Below, piece after piece: positions 36,302-43,590 of a DNA stretch of 64,000 bases. The notes under the pieces are model-generated. The model did no database searches and was not told the origin of the DNA. It was given only the letters and a program-made list of their open reading frames with translations. Location: contig JAHEDK010000001.1 of assembly GCA_024641245.1 (NCBI GenBank), forward strand, positions 89,074 to 153,073, in the 5' to 3' direction. The stretch's first letter is position 1, and each line of letters opens with the position of its first letter. The position numbers and the translations under genes are program-made. This DNA comes from Actinomycetes bacterium. Its GTDB lineage: Bacteria > Actinomycetota > Acidimicrobiia > Spongiisociales > JAHEDJ01.

Positions 36302-37300
36302 ATGAGTTCCGAGCAGATCGCGTCAGTGCGCCTGGCCGTCACGACTTCACTAATCGAAGGCGATGCAGGAAGCGCGTTCCATCTCATTCAGAGTCTCCTC
36401 GAACAGGGCATCCCTTTCGATGTGGTCCTCTTCGACGTCGTCGCCGTCGCCTTTTCCGACTTCGGCAGAAGGTGGCAAGAGGGCGACTATCGGATCGGCG
36501 ACGAGCACGCCGCAACCGGTACGGTCGAGAGTCTGCTGGCCCTGCTGGCCGGATCGTTTGACCTGCCGGATGGAGGCGAACCAGTAGTCCTCGCCGCCGC
36601 GCAAGGCGACCACCACTCGCTGCCGGTCAGACTCGCTTCTGCTCATCTGCTATCCCTCGGGTACCGGGTGCGCTATCTGGGATCGAACATGGAAGCCTCC
36701 GATCTGGGCGCGTATCTGCTTGAGGATCCACCGAAGGCTCTGATCCTCTCCTGCGCGATACCGACACTGCTCCCCGGCGCGAAAGAAAGCATTCGGGCGG
36801 CTCATCGCGCTCGTGTACCGGTATTGAGTGGCGGCTCCGGGTTTGGGCCGAACGGAATTTGGGCCTACGCCGTCGGCGCCGACGCCTGGGTCGCTTCGCC
36901 ACGCGAGATCGATGGAGTCCTGAGATCCTGGGAGCCGGACATAGAGACCGCCGAGCAACTGGCTCTCCCCGAGCCGCCGGAGGTGGCGGTGATCGAGCGG
37001 CACCGCCACGACATCCTGGCGGCCGCTATCGCCACGCTGGACAACCCGGACCGCCGGTTGCCCGACGAACTCTCGCTTCTGCTTCATGCCGTGGAAGCCG
37101 CTCTCCTGGTCGACGATCCGTCGCTTCTCTCCGATTTCACGACATGGCAATCCCGGGTGTTGTCGTCACGTGGATTCGCTGAACAGACGCCGGCGGAGTT
37201 GCGACGAGCGCTATCTGTGCGTTTGAGGGAGTTGGCTCCTGCTGCTGCCGATCTGTTGAATCGAAACCCCTTCGAGCCTCCGCCAACCATCCCACTGTGA
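36302..37300 (+). CDS. B12-binding protein with CarH-type light-sensor motif
   Basis: A 332-aa soluble protein. Residues ~10-85 form the four-helix cap and ~94-200 the Rossmann-like cobalamin domain. The motif W-x9-E-H (Trp58, Glu68, His69), which lies over the upper face of adenosylcobalamin in CarH photoreceptors, is intact. The base-off motif reads D103-x-H105-x-x-P108, with His kept and the usual Gly replaced by Pro; 'VLSGGSGFG' matches the nucleotide-tail pocket. There is no MerR DNA-binding domain: the C-terminal ~110 residues are an unassigned helical domain ('LLHAVEAALLVDDPSLLSDF'). It has a GAGGAG site and is coupled to the thioesterase gene (GTGA). Confidence 0.75.
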   Translation: MSSEQIASVRLAVTTSLIEGDAGSAFHLIQSLLEQGIPFDVVLFDVVAVAFSDFGRRWQEGDYRIGDEHAATGTVESLLALLAGSFDLPDGGEPVVLAAAQGDHHSLPVRLASAHLLSLGYRVRYLGSNMEASDLGAYLLEDPPKALILSCAIPTLLPGAKESIRAAHRARVPVLSGGSGFGPNGIWAYAVGADAWVASPREIDGVLRSWEPDIETAEQLALPEPPEVAVIERHRHDILAAAIATLDNPDRRLPDELSLLLHAVEAALLVDDPSLLSDFTTWQSRVLSSRGFAEQTPAELRRALSVRLRELAPAAADLLNRNPFEPPPTIPL

Positions 37301-38076
37301 ACGAGGCCATCTACTTGCGCGACGGCGACTGGTTTGTGCCGACCCGATTCGCGGGTGGTCCGTGGTCGGCTGAGGCCCAACACGGCGGACCTCCCAGCGC
37401 CTTGCTGGCCGGAGCGATTGAACGCGTCGAGCCGACGGAGATGTTCCCGTCGCGTATAACCATCGAGTTGCTCAGGCCTGTTCAGATGGTTCCGCACCGC
37501 GTTGAGGTTGAATTGCTACGACCGGGGAAACGAGTTCAACTCATAGGTGCCCGATTGCTGTCGGCCGAGGGCGAGGTCGCCAGAGCCACCGCGTTGCGGA
37601 TCCGGGCAGACGACGAGATCGATCCCGGACCGCCTATTCACGCGGAGGCGCCACCCGATCCGCCCGATAAGGGCATCGAGCGTCCGGCCTTTGATGGATT
37701 CCCGCACTTCTTCGCCGATGCCGTCGATGTTCGATATCTGGCCGGCGGTGCCGACATCGCCGGACCGGCAACTGCGTGGATCCGATTGGCGATCCCTCTG
37801 GTTGATGGCGAAGAGCCCAGTCCATTGCAGCGAGTGGTCGTTGCCGCTGATACGGGCAATGGAATCAGCTCTGAGCTTGATTTCCGAGAGTACCTCTTCA
37901 TCAATCCGGATTTGACGGTTTATCTCCATCGAGCCCTGATCGGCGAGTGGGTGTTGTTGAATGCCGTGACCGACATCTCATCCGGCACCGGCCTCGCTCA
38001 ATCTGCTCTATCTGATCAGCACGGCGCAATCGGGCGGTCACTCCAGGCGCTGTACGTCGACCACCAGCGCCGCTAG
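37297..38076 (+). CDS. acyl-CoA thioesterase-family protein
   Basis: A 259-aa protein of the double-hotdog thioesterase superfamily (TesB-like). 'GGPWSAEAQHGGPPSALLAGAIERV' is the N-terminal helix-turn typical of these proteins, and 'RITIELLRPVQMVPHRVEVELLRPGKRVQLIGARL' gives the hotdog strands; the second half repeats the fold ('DFREYLFINPDLTVYLHRALIGEWVLL'). It may hydrolyse acyl-CoA. GTG 37297 overlaps the B12-protein stop, implying joint expression for which I have no explanation. Confidence 0.75.
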   Translation: MNEAIYLRDGDWFVPTRFAGGPWSAEAQHGGPPSALLAGAIERVEPTEMFPSRITIELLRPVQMVPHRVEVELLRPGKRVQLIGARLLSAEGEVARATALRIRADDEIDPGPPIHAEAPPDPPDKGIERPAFDGFPHFFADAVDVRYLAGGADIAGPATAWIRLAIPLVDGEEPSPLQRVVVAADTGNGISSELDFREYLFINPDLTVYLHRALIGEWVLLNAVTDISSGTGLAQSALSDQHGAIGRSLQALYVDHQRR

Positions 38077-38091
38077 GCGCAATGGCCCGCG

Positions 38092-38097
38092 TAGTCT
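38092..38097 (+). promoter_or_regulatory. -10 box of leaderless menC promoter
   Basis: TAGTCT ends 6 bases before the GTG start of menC at 38104, with no ribosome site. Confidence 0.45.
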
Positions 38098-38103
38098 GAT
38101 TCT

Positions 38104-39201
38104 GTGAAGATATCCGCCGTCGAATTGCGCCTGCTCTCCACCAGGCTGATCGAACCTTTCAATACCTCGCACGGTTCGATTGTCGATCGGACACCCATCA
38201 TCGTGCGAGTATTCGGCGAAGGCTACGAGGGATGGGCTGAGTGCCCGGCAGATGTGGCGCCATCTGCCGACCGCGATCCGGTGGCAGTCGCGTGGAGTGC
38301 GCTGGAGTACCGACTGTCAAAGCAGGTGCTCGGCCTCGAGGTCGAGCACCCGGTGGGCCTCAACCTGGACCAGTCGTTGCCGCGAACGGCTATCGCCGCG
38401 CTGGAGATGGCGGTGTGGGATCTCCATGCACGATCGCTCGGCCTTCCCCTCTGGCATGTGCTGCAGGGAACGCAACGCCCGGTCGCAACCGGGGTCGTAG
38501 TCGGGATCGCCGACTCGGTGCCGGACCTCCTCGAACTTGTCGCCCGACGCGTCGAGGAGGGTTACCGGCGTGTGAAAGTGAAGATCAGACCAGGCTGGGA
38601 CCTCGAACCACTTCAGCGAGTCCGGTCCGGCTGGCCCGGACTGGCCGTCTCGGCCGATGCCAACGGGGCCTATACACCCATTGACACGACGCACTTGCAG
38701 GCGCTCGATGAGTTCGATCTTCAATACCTGGAGCAACCATTTCCGGCACCGGACCTCGAGGATCACGCCCGACTCGCTGTGACAATCTCCACTCCCGTCT
38801 GCCTCGATGAATCACTCCCGGATCGGAGCAGAGTCCACGCTGCGCTCAGCCTCCACCCCGGATTCGTGATCAACGCCAAGCCCTCCCGTCTCGGGGGCCA
38901 CATCGAGACCCTCGCCGTTCACCGCCTCGCCGTCGATGCAGGTGCTGATCTGTGGTGTGGCGGCTACCTGGAAACCGGAATCGGGCGGGCCCATCTCGTG
39001 GCGGTGGCGACCCTCCCGGGGTTCACCCTCCCCGGGGACATCTCCGCCTCGGAACGCTACTGGGAACGTGATCTCGTGCAGCCTTCGTGGGCTCTCAGTG
39101 AGGGCGCTCTGCATCCGGCCACTACTCCCGGCATCGGCGTCGACGTCGATATCGAGTTGCTCGATCGTCTGACGACTCGCAGAATCTTCGTTGAAGTGTA
39201 A
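38104..39201 (+). CDS. menC: o-succinylbenzoate synthase (enolase superfamily)
   Basis: A 365-aa enolase-superfamily enzyme of the MenC type 2 / N-acylamino acid racemase group. 'RRVKVKIRPGWD' supplies the KxK acid-base lysine, 'VSADANGAY' and 'YLEQPF' the first two metal ligands, 'CLDESLPDR' the third, and 'VINAKPSRLGG' the second Lys. The reaction in menaquinone synthesis is dehydration of SHCHC to o-succinylbenzoate; some homologues racemise N-succinyl amino acids instead, and no other men gene is in the window, so the role is probable rather than certain. Starts at GTG 38104. Confidence 0.8.
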   Translation: MKISAVELRLLSTRLIEPFNTSHGSIVDRTPIIVRVFGEGYEGWAECPADVAPSADRDPVAVAWSALEYRLSKQVLGLEVEHPVGLNLDQSLPRTAIAALEMAVWDLHARSLGLPLWHVLQGTQRPVATGVVVGIADSVPDLLELVARRVEEGYRRVKVKIRPGWDLEPLQRVRSGWPGLAVSADANGAYTPIDTTHLQALDEFDLQYLEQPFPAPDLEDHARLAVTISTPVCLDESLPDRSRVHAALSLHPGFVINAKPSRLGGHIETLAVHRLAVDAGADLWCGGYLETGIGRAHLVAVATLPGFTLPGDISASERYWERDLVQPSWALSEGALHPATTPGIGVDVDIELLDRLTTRRIFVEV

Positions 39202-39243
39202 CGACCGGCCACTCCGTGCGACTTTGCCTACGGAGGCTCAGTA

Positions 39244-39975
39244 ATGGACCCGTACAACAATCTTCGTGCCTACGGAGAAGCGCTGATCGACAGTGTCGAT
39301 CCTGCGCGTGCCGAGGTGGTGGCCGTTCGTGCCCTTGCGGCCCCCTCGGCGGGTCTTCCTCTACGCCGGCGCCTCCTCGCCATCGCCGCGGCCAGCGCCA
39401 CCTTCATCGGCGGGAACGTCGGCATGGCGATGGCCGCCGATTCCGCGGTTCCGGGTGACCTCCTCTACGGCCTCGACCGTGCGTATGAGCAGTTGAGCGA
39501 ACTGGTCGGATTGGGCGGCGACCACCGCGATGAACGCCTCGAAGAGGCTGCCCAGCTTGCTGCTACCGGAAATCCTGCCGATGCGCTCGACGCCGTAATC
39601 GAACAGATCGAGGCCCTCAAGACCGAGCCCGCCGTCGACGTATCGGAACTCGACACCGCCGTTGTCGCCGTCACCGAGGCTCGTGACCGCGCCCTGGACG
39701 TGTCCGGGAATCAGACGGCACAGGATAAGACCGACCAGGCGAAAAAGATCGTTACCCTCGCCCATCAGATCGCCGATGCCGTGCAAGACCCGAACATGGA
39801 CCGGGAGGAAATCAAGAAGCTCATCGAGGGCCTCATCGAGGACCTCAAGAACGCTGCTCGAGATAACGGCAACGGCAACGCATTCGGGCGTGACAAAGAC
39901 AACGGTCAGGGCCGGCCCGACGATCCCGGCAATAGCGGGGGTCGCGGGAACTCGGGTCAGACACCCAAACCCTGA
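39244..39975 (+). CDS. membrane-anchored DUF5667-like protein
   Basis: A 243-aa protein with a ~38-residue cytoplasmic N-terminus, one membrane helix (~44-64), and an extracytoplasmic part. 'SAVPGDLLYGLDRAYEQLSELVGL' just after the helix is the motif of DUF5667. A helical region follows, then a low-complexity Gly/Asn/Asp-rich tail. In actinobacteria such proteins are often encoded next to ECF sigma factors, as here, and may act as membrane-bound regulators, but this is not established. ATG 39244 has GGAGG upstream. Confidence 0.7.
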   Translation: MDPYNNLRAYGEALIDSVDPARAEVVAVRALAAPSAGLPLRRRLLAIAAASATFIGGNVGMAMAADSAVPGDLLYGLDRAYEQLSELVGLGGDHRDERLEEAAQLAATGNPADALDAVIEQIEALKTEPAVDVSELDTAVVAVTEARDRALDVSGNQTAQDKTDQAKKIVTLAHQIADAVQDPNMDREEIKKLIEGLIEDLKNAARDNGNGNAFGRDKDNGQGRPDDPGNSGGRGNSGQTPKP

Positions 39976-40113
39976 CCTGAAGCGCGGCGGGTAAACGTTT
40001 CGACTCATGACGCTGCAGGGGCACTCCCTCCGTTGCCGAAACGCACTATCGAGCCCACCCGATCTGGCACCATGCAGCCGGTGCAGCCGGTGAACCCCAG
40101 GAATCAAGAAGCA

Positions 40114-40665
40114 ATGGAATGGCCTCCCAGCGCCGGCACGGTCGATCGATGCCGGGAAGGCGATCGGGAAGCGCTCACTCTCGTTCTCCGGGGTGGGTTT
40201 CCTCGTCTGGTCGCCTTCTTCATCGGTGCAGGGGTATCTCCCGGCGAGGCCGACGACCTGGCAGCCGACTCCTGTGAAGGCTTCGTCAAAAACATCTCGA
40301 AACTGCGGGAAACCGGGGCGTTCGAAGCATGGTTCTGGGCGATAGCCCGCGCCAAGCTGCGGACGTGGATTCGGAAACGACGGAGACCGGGCCGATTCGA
40401 GCCGGTGGGTGCGGCCGGTATCACACCGGCCGAGGCAGTTGTTGAAGGCGAGGAGCACGCCGACATCACGAAGGCACTGCAACATCTGTCACCCAAGGAC
40501 CGCCAGCTGCTATGGCTGCGAGAGGTCGAAGGGCTTTCATATGAAGAGATCGGCGGACGACTCCGCACGGCGGCGGGCACGGTACGCGTCGCCTGTCACC
40601 GTGCCAGGAAACGGCTCGAGATCGCGTACGAAGAGGTCGCCGGCGACCAACGGGAGCCCGGCTAA
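40114..40665 (+). CDS. ECF-type RNA polymerase sigma factor
   Basis: A ~183-aa group 4 sigma factor. Region 2 is 'AGVSPGEADDLAADSCEGFVKNI...FEAWFWAIARAKLRTWIRKRRR', and region 4 is 'LQHLSPKDRQLLWLREVEGLSYEEIGGRL' with 'TVRVACHRARKRL' as the recognition helix. No sigma1 or sigma3 domain. The start is unsure: ATG 40114 gives the usual short lead-in to region 2; ATG 40072 and TTG 40033 are alternatives. It follows the DUF5667-like gene on the same strand. Cognate anti-sigma factor not obvious. Confidence 0.8.
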   Translation: MEWPPSAGTVDRCREGDREALTLVLRGGFPRLVAFFIGAGVSPGEADDLAADSCEGFVKNISKLRETGAFEAWFWAIARAKLRTWIRKRRRPGRFEPVGAAGITPAEAVVEGEEHADITKALQHLSPKDRQLLWLREVEGLSYEEIGGRLRTAAGTVRVACHRARKRLEIAYEEVAGDQREPG

Positions 40666-40668
40666 CGT
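40663..40668 (+). promoter_or_regulatory. -10 box of possible leaderless rRNA/tRNA methyltransferase promoter
   Basis: TAACGT ends 6 bases before GTG 40675. It overlaps the stop codon of the sigma-factor gene, so read-through expression is also possible. Confidence 0.3.
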
Positions 40669-40674
40669 CGCATC

Positions 40675-41511
40675 GTGGCTGAACTCATCACCTCGCTGCA
40701 GAATCCACGAATCAAATCGTTGGTGCGCCTCAGAAACCGCCGCGAACGTGATCGGACGCAACGATTCCTCATCGAGGGGTACCGCGAGTTACGTCGAGCC
40801 GTCGACCGGCGGGTACCCGTCGAAACTCTCTTCGTATGCGAAGACCTGTTCCTGGGCAGCAACGAACCCCAACTGATCCACGATGCTCGTTCAACCGGTG
40901 CCGAGTTCATCGAGGTCGGAGCGGATGCGTTCACCAAGGTCAGCTATCGCGACCGTCCCGAGGGCCTGATTGCGGTGGCACACCAGTTCGAGACGGATCT
41001 CAGCTCATTGGAATCGGCCCCGAACGCCCTGTATCTGATCGTGGAGTCAATCGAGAAGCCCGGCAATCTCGGCACCATGCTGCGAACCGCCGATGCCGCC
41101 GGCGTCACCGCCGTCATCGTCGCCGATCCGACGACCGACCCCTTCAACCCCAACGTGGTCCGTGCCTCCCTCGGATGTCTCTTCACTGTGCCGCTGGCCA
41201 TTGCCTCCACCGGCGACGCCAGGAGCTGGCTGGCTGAATCGGGCACTCGCATTGTGGCAACCACGCCCGACACGTCGACGTTGCTGTGGGACTGCGACCT
41301 CTCCGGACCCGTGGCGATCGTGGTGGGCAGTGAACAGTACGGGTTGAGTCGGGAGTGGCTGGAGGGCGCACACGACCGCGTTCGCATTCCCATGGGCGGT
41401 GACGCCGACAGTCTCAACGCGGCGATGGCAGCCGGAGTGGCGTTATTCGAGGCGGTTCGCCAGCGAAGCCGACTTCTTCCCACACATAATGGGGAAGATA
41501 ACGGGTCCTAG
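40675..41511 (+). CDS. TrmH/SpoU-family RNA 2'-O-methyltransferase
   Basis: A 278-aa SPOUT methyltransferase. The N-terminal ~95 residues are the SpoU_sub_bind RNA-recognition domain ('RFLIEGYRELRRAVDR'), and the knotted catalytic domain has the three motifs: 'EKPGNLGTMLRTADAAG' (motif 1), 'AIVVGSEQYGLS' (motif 2) and 'IPMGGDADSLNAAMAAGVALFEA' (motif 3, with Asp for the usual Val). Substrate could be 23S rRNA or tRNA. GTG start. Confidence 0.88.
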   Translation: MAELITSLQNPRIKSLVRLRNRRERDRTQRFLIEGYRELRRAVDRRVPVETLFVCEDLFLGSNEPQLIHDARSTGAEFIEVGADAFTKVSYRDRPEGLIAVAHQFETDLSSLESAPNALYLIVESIEKPGNLGTMLRTADAAGVTAVIVADPTTDPFNPNVVRASLGCLFTVPLAIASTGDARSWLAESGTRIVATTPDTSTLLWDCDLSGPVAIVVGSEQYGLSREWLEGAHDRVRIPMGGDADSLNAAMAAGVALFEAVRQRSRLLPTHNGEDNGS

Positions 41512-41600
41512 AGGCGAGAGAGGCAGCGATAGCCAGACAGTCTCGCCCTCGCTGCATCGGGGTCAGTCAAACCGGCGGCGGCGGCCAGGAAGTCGGCCCC

Positions 41601-41810
41601 CTACTCCTCGAGTTCCTCGATGGCGTCGGATCGGTCGCACCAGCGGCACACCACTTTGACGATGTTGCGCTCGATGATGTCCTCGTCTTCGACGGTCAGC
41701 TCTCCGCCCAGCGAGTAGTGATGAAACCGCCGACGGGTGACCGAGTCGACGACGTCGAATCGGGTCTTGTTTCCACACGCTCCGCACCGGTAGCGAACGA
41801 TCCCCGTCAT
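41601..41810 (-). CDS. small zinc-ribbon protein
   Basis: A 69-aa protein with two CxxC pairs, 'YRCGACGNKTRFDV' at residues ~8-12 and 'VVCRWCDRSD' near 55-58, probably one zinc ribbon; the middle is acidic ('ELTVEDEDIIERNIV'). The large upstream open frame is antisense to the exonuclease gene and is rejected. ATG 41810 is preceded at 7 bases by TACACT, a leaderless arrangement. It is divergent from the SOS-controlled gene. Function unknown. Confidence 0.65.
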   Translation of the reverse strand: MTGIVRYRCGACGNKTRFDVVDSVTRRRFHHYSLGGELTVEDEDIIERNIVKVVCRWCDRSDAIEELEE

Positions 41811-41817
41811 GAATCCG

Positions 41818-41823
41818 AGTGTA
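41818..41823 (-). promoter_or_regulatory. -10 box of leaderless zinc-ribbon gene promoter
   Basis: TACACT on the minus strand, 7 bases before ATG 41810. Confidence 0.4.
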
Positions 41824-41867
41824 CCGGTGGGACCGCTACACATCGATAGTCGTCTGTGCTCCCATCC

Positions 41868-41897
41868 TTGACATCGAACATACGTTCGAGGTAGCTT
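41868..41897 (+). promoter_or_regulatory. promoter with LexA (SOS) box
   Basis: TTGACA at 41868-41873 and TAGCTT at 41892-41897 (18-base spacer). The spacer contains TCGAACATACGTTCGA (41874-41889), a perfect match to the Gram-positive/mycobacterial SOS box TCGAAC-N4-GTTCGA. LexA bound there would block RNA polymerase, so the downstream exonuclease gene should be induced by DNA damage. Confidence 0.85.
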
Positions 41898-41930
41898 CAG
41901 GCGCCAGACTGAACACGAGGACGACAACGG

Positions 41931-43547
41931 ATGGCGCTGGCGGTACAACGGACGTTCGACGAACTCGGCGCTCCCCTGTTCGAGGTCCCGTTCTGTGTCC
42001 TGGATCTCGAAACAACCGGTGGATCGGCCGCCGATTGTGAGATCACCGAGATCGGAGCAGTGATATACCGGGGTGGCGAACTCACCGGTACTTACCAGAC
42101 GCTCGTCAACCCGGGTAGTGAAATCCCGCCGTTCATCACGATCCTCACCGGTATCACGCAGGCGATGGTGATCGAGGCGCCTCGCATCGAAGAGGCGCTG
42201 CCCTCGTTCCTGGAGTTCATCGGTGACGCCGTCATCGTCGGTCACAACGTCCGGTTCGACCTGAGCTTCCTCAATGCCGCCGCGCAGCGGCTGGGCTACG
42301 GAAGGCTGCCCAACCGCTCGGTCGATACCGCCGCTCTGGCCAGACGACTGGTACGAAGCGAAGTACGCAATCTCAAGTTACAGACCCTGGCCGCCCACTT
42401 CCGATCCCCCACCACGCCCAATCACCGGGCGCTCGAGGATGCCAGGGCTACCGCCCATGTTCTCCATTCGCTGCTCGAGCGGGCCGGCATACTCGGGGTC
42501 ACAGCACTCGAGGACCTCCTTCAGCTTCCGACGGCTCGCGGGTCCACCCACTACCGGAAGATCAGCCTCGCCGACGATCTCCCGCGCCGGCCGGGCGTCT
42601 ACTTCTTCAAGGACCGCAACGGTGCTGTGTTCTACGTTGGAAAGGCCAAGAACCTCCGCACCCGGGTTCGGTCCTACTTCTACGGCGACACCCGCCGCAC
42701 GGTTACCAACATGCTGCGCGAATTGGAGGAGGTCGACTATTTGGTCTGCGAGACAGAACTCGAGGCAGAAATCACCGAATTGCGCCTGATCCACGCCCAT
42801 CGACCCCGGTACAACCGACGCTCGAAACCGCCCAAGTCGTCGCACTGGGTGAAGCTCACCAACGAACGCTTCCCGCGCTTGTCGATTGTGCGTACGGTCA
42901 AGGAGAACGGCCTGCTCTACCTCGGCCCCTTCCGCAATCGCCGCAGTGCGGAGATGATCGTCAATGCGCTCTGGGACGCAACGCCGATTCGCCGTTGCGC
43001 GGGCAAGCCGGGTAGTCGTCGGGGTCCGTGCGCTCCCGCCCAACTCGGGGTCGCTCTTTGCCCGTGCGACGGAACCCTCGATGAGAGCCGGTACGGCGAA
43101 GTGGTGGAGTTGTTGCTGGCCGGCGCTGACACCAATGCGTCGCTCCTGCTCCGGCCGCTCGAGGACCGGATGCTCGAACACTCGGCAGCAGCACGTTTCG
43201 AAGAAGCGGGCTGGCTCAGGGACCGCCATCGATCGCTTGCCAGAGCCATCAACCGCCGCCACGCATGGCAAGCCCTGAGCGGTGTCGGAGTCATGATGAT
43301 CGAGGATGCGCACGGCGATGGCGCGATGATCGAACAGGGCCGGCTGATCTCGGCCTGGTCGGCCGTGCAACGCCCGCTCGTTCCGACCCCGGCACTGCCG
43401 GAAGCTCCCCCACCGGAGGTGCCGCCATCTGTGGCCGACGCCGAGGAGGCCCACCTCATCTGGCAGTGGCTCCAGCGGGCGGGCGTGAAGCTGATCGATG
43501 CCACCGGGGCATTGTCGCTTCCCGCTCAGCGGGTCATCGAGATCTGA
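41931..43547 (+). CDS. DEDDh exonuclease fused to UvrC-like GIY-YIG nuclease
   Basis: A 538-aa fusion. Residues ~20-185 are a DnaQ-type 3'-5' exonuclease with 'VLDLETTG' (Asp25, Glu27), 'VGHNVRFDLSFL' and 'NHRALEDA' (His165, Asp170). Residues ~215-300 form a GIY-YIG domain, 'RPGVYFFKDRNGAVFYVGKAKNL', close to the UvrC N-terminal endonuclease and to Cho. The remaining part resembles the UvrC middle segment with 'CAGKPGSRRGPCAPAQLGVALCPC', a four-cysteine cluster, but the UvrC C-terminal RNase H-like endonuclease and HhH are missing. It probably acts in nucleotide excision repair as an alternative 3' incision enzyme. Expression is predicted to be LexA-controlled; GAGGAC precedes the ATG. Confidence 0.9.
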   Translation: MALAVQRTFDELGAPLFEVPFCVLDLETTGGSAADCEITEIGAVIYRGGELTGTYQTLVNPGSEIPPFITILTGITQAMVIEAPRIEEALPSFLEFIGDAVIVGHNVRFDLSFLNAAAQRLGYGRLPNRSVDTAALARRLVRSEVRNLKLQTLAAHFRSPTTPNHRALEDARATAHVLHSLLERAGILGVTALEDLLQLPTARGSTHYRKISLADDLPRRPGVYFFKDRNGAVFYVGKAKNLRTRVRSYFYGDTRRTVTNMLRELEEVDYLVCETELEAEITELRLIHAHRPRYNRRSKPPKSSHWVKLTNERFPRLSIVRTVKENGLLYLGPFRNRRSAEMIVNALWDATPIRRCAGKPGSRRGPCAPAQLGVALCPCDGTLDESRYGEVVELLLAGADTNASLLLRPLEDRMLEHSAAARFEEAGWLRDRHRSLARAINRRHAWQALSGVGVMMIEDAHGDGAMIEQGRLISAWSAVQRPLVPTPALPEAPPPEVPPSVADAEEAHLIWQWLQRAGVKLIDATGALSLPAQRVIEI

Positions 43548-43578
43548 GGCTATCTAACGCCGACCACTACTCGATCTC

Positions 43579-43584
43579 TACTAT
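43579..43584 (+). promoter_or_regulatory. -10 box of leaderless cpa promoter
   Basis: TACTAT ends 6 bases before ATG 43591, with no Shine-Dalgarno. Confidence 0.5.
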
Positions 43585-43590
43585 GCCCGT

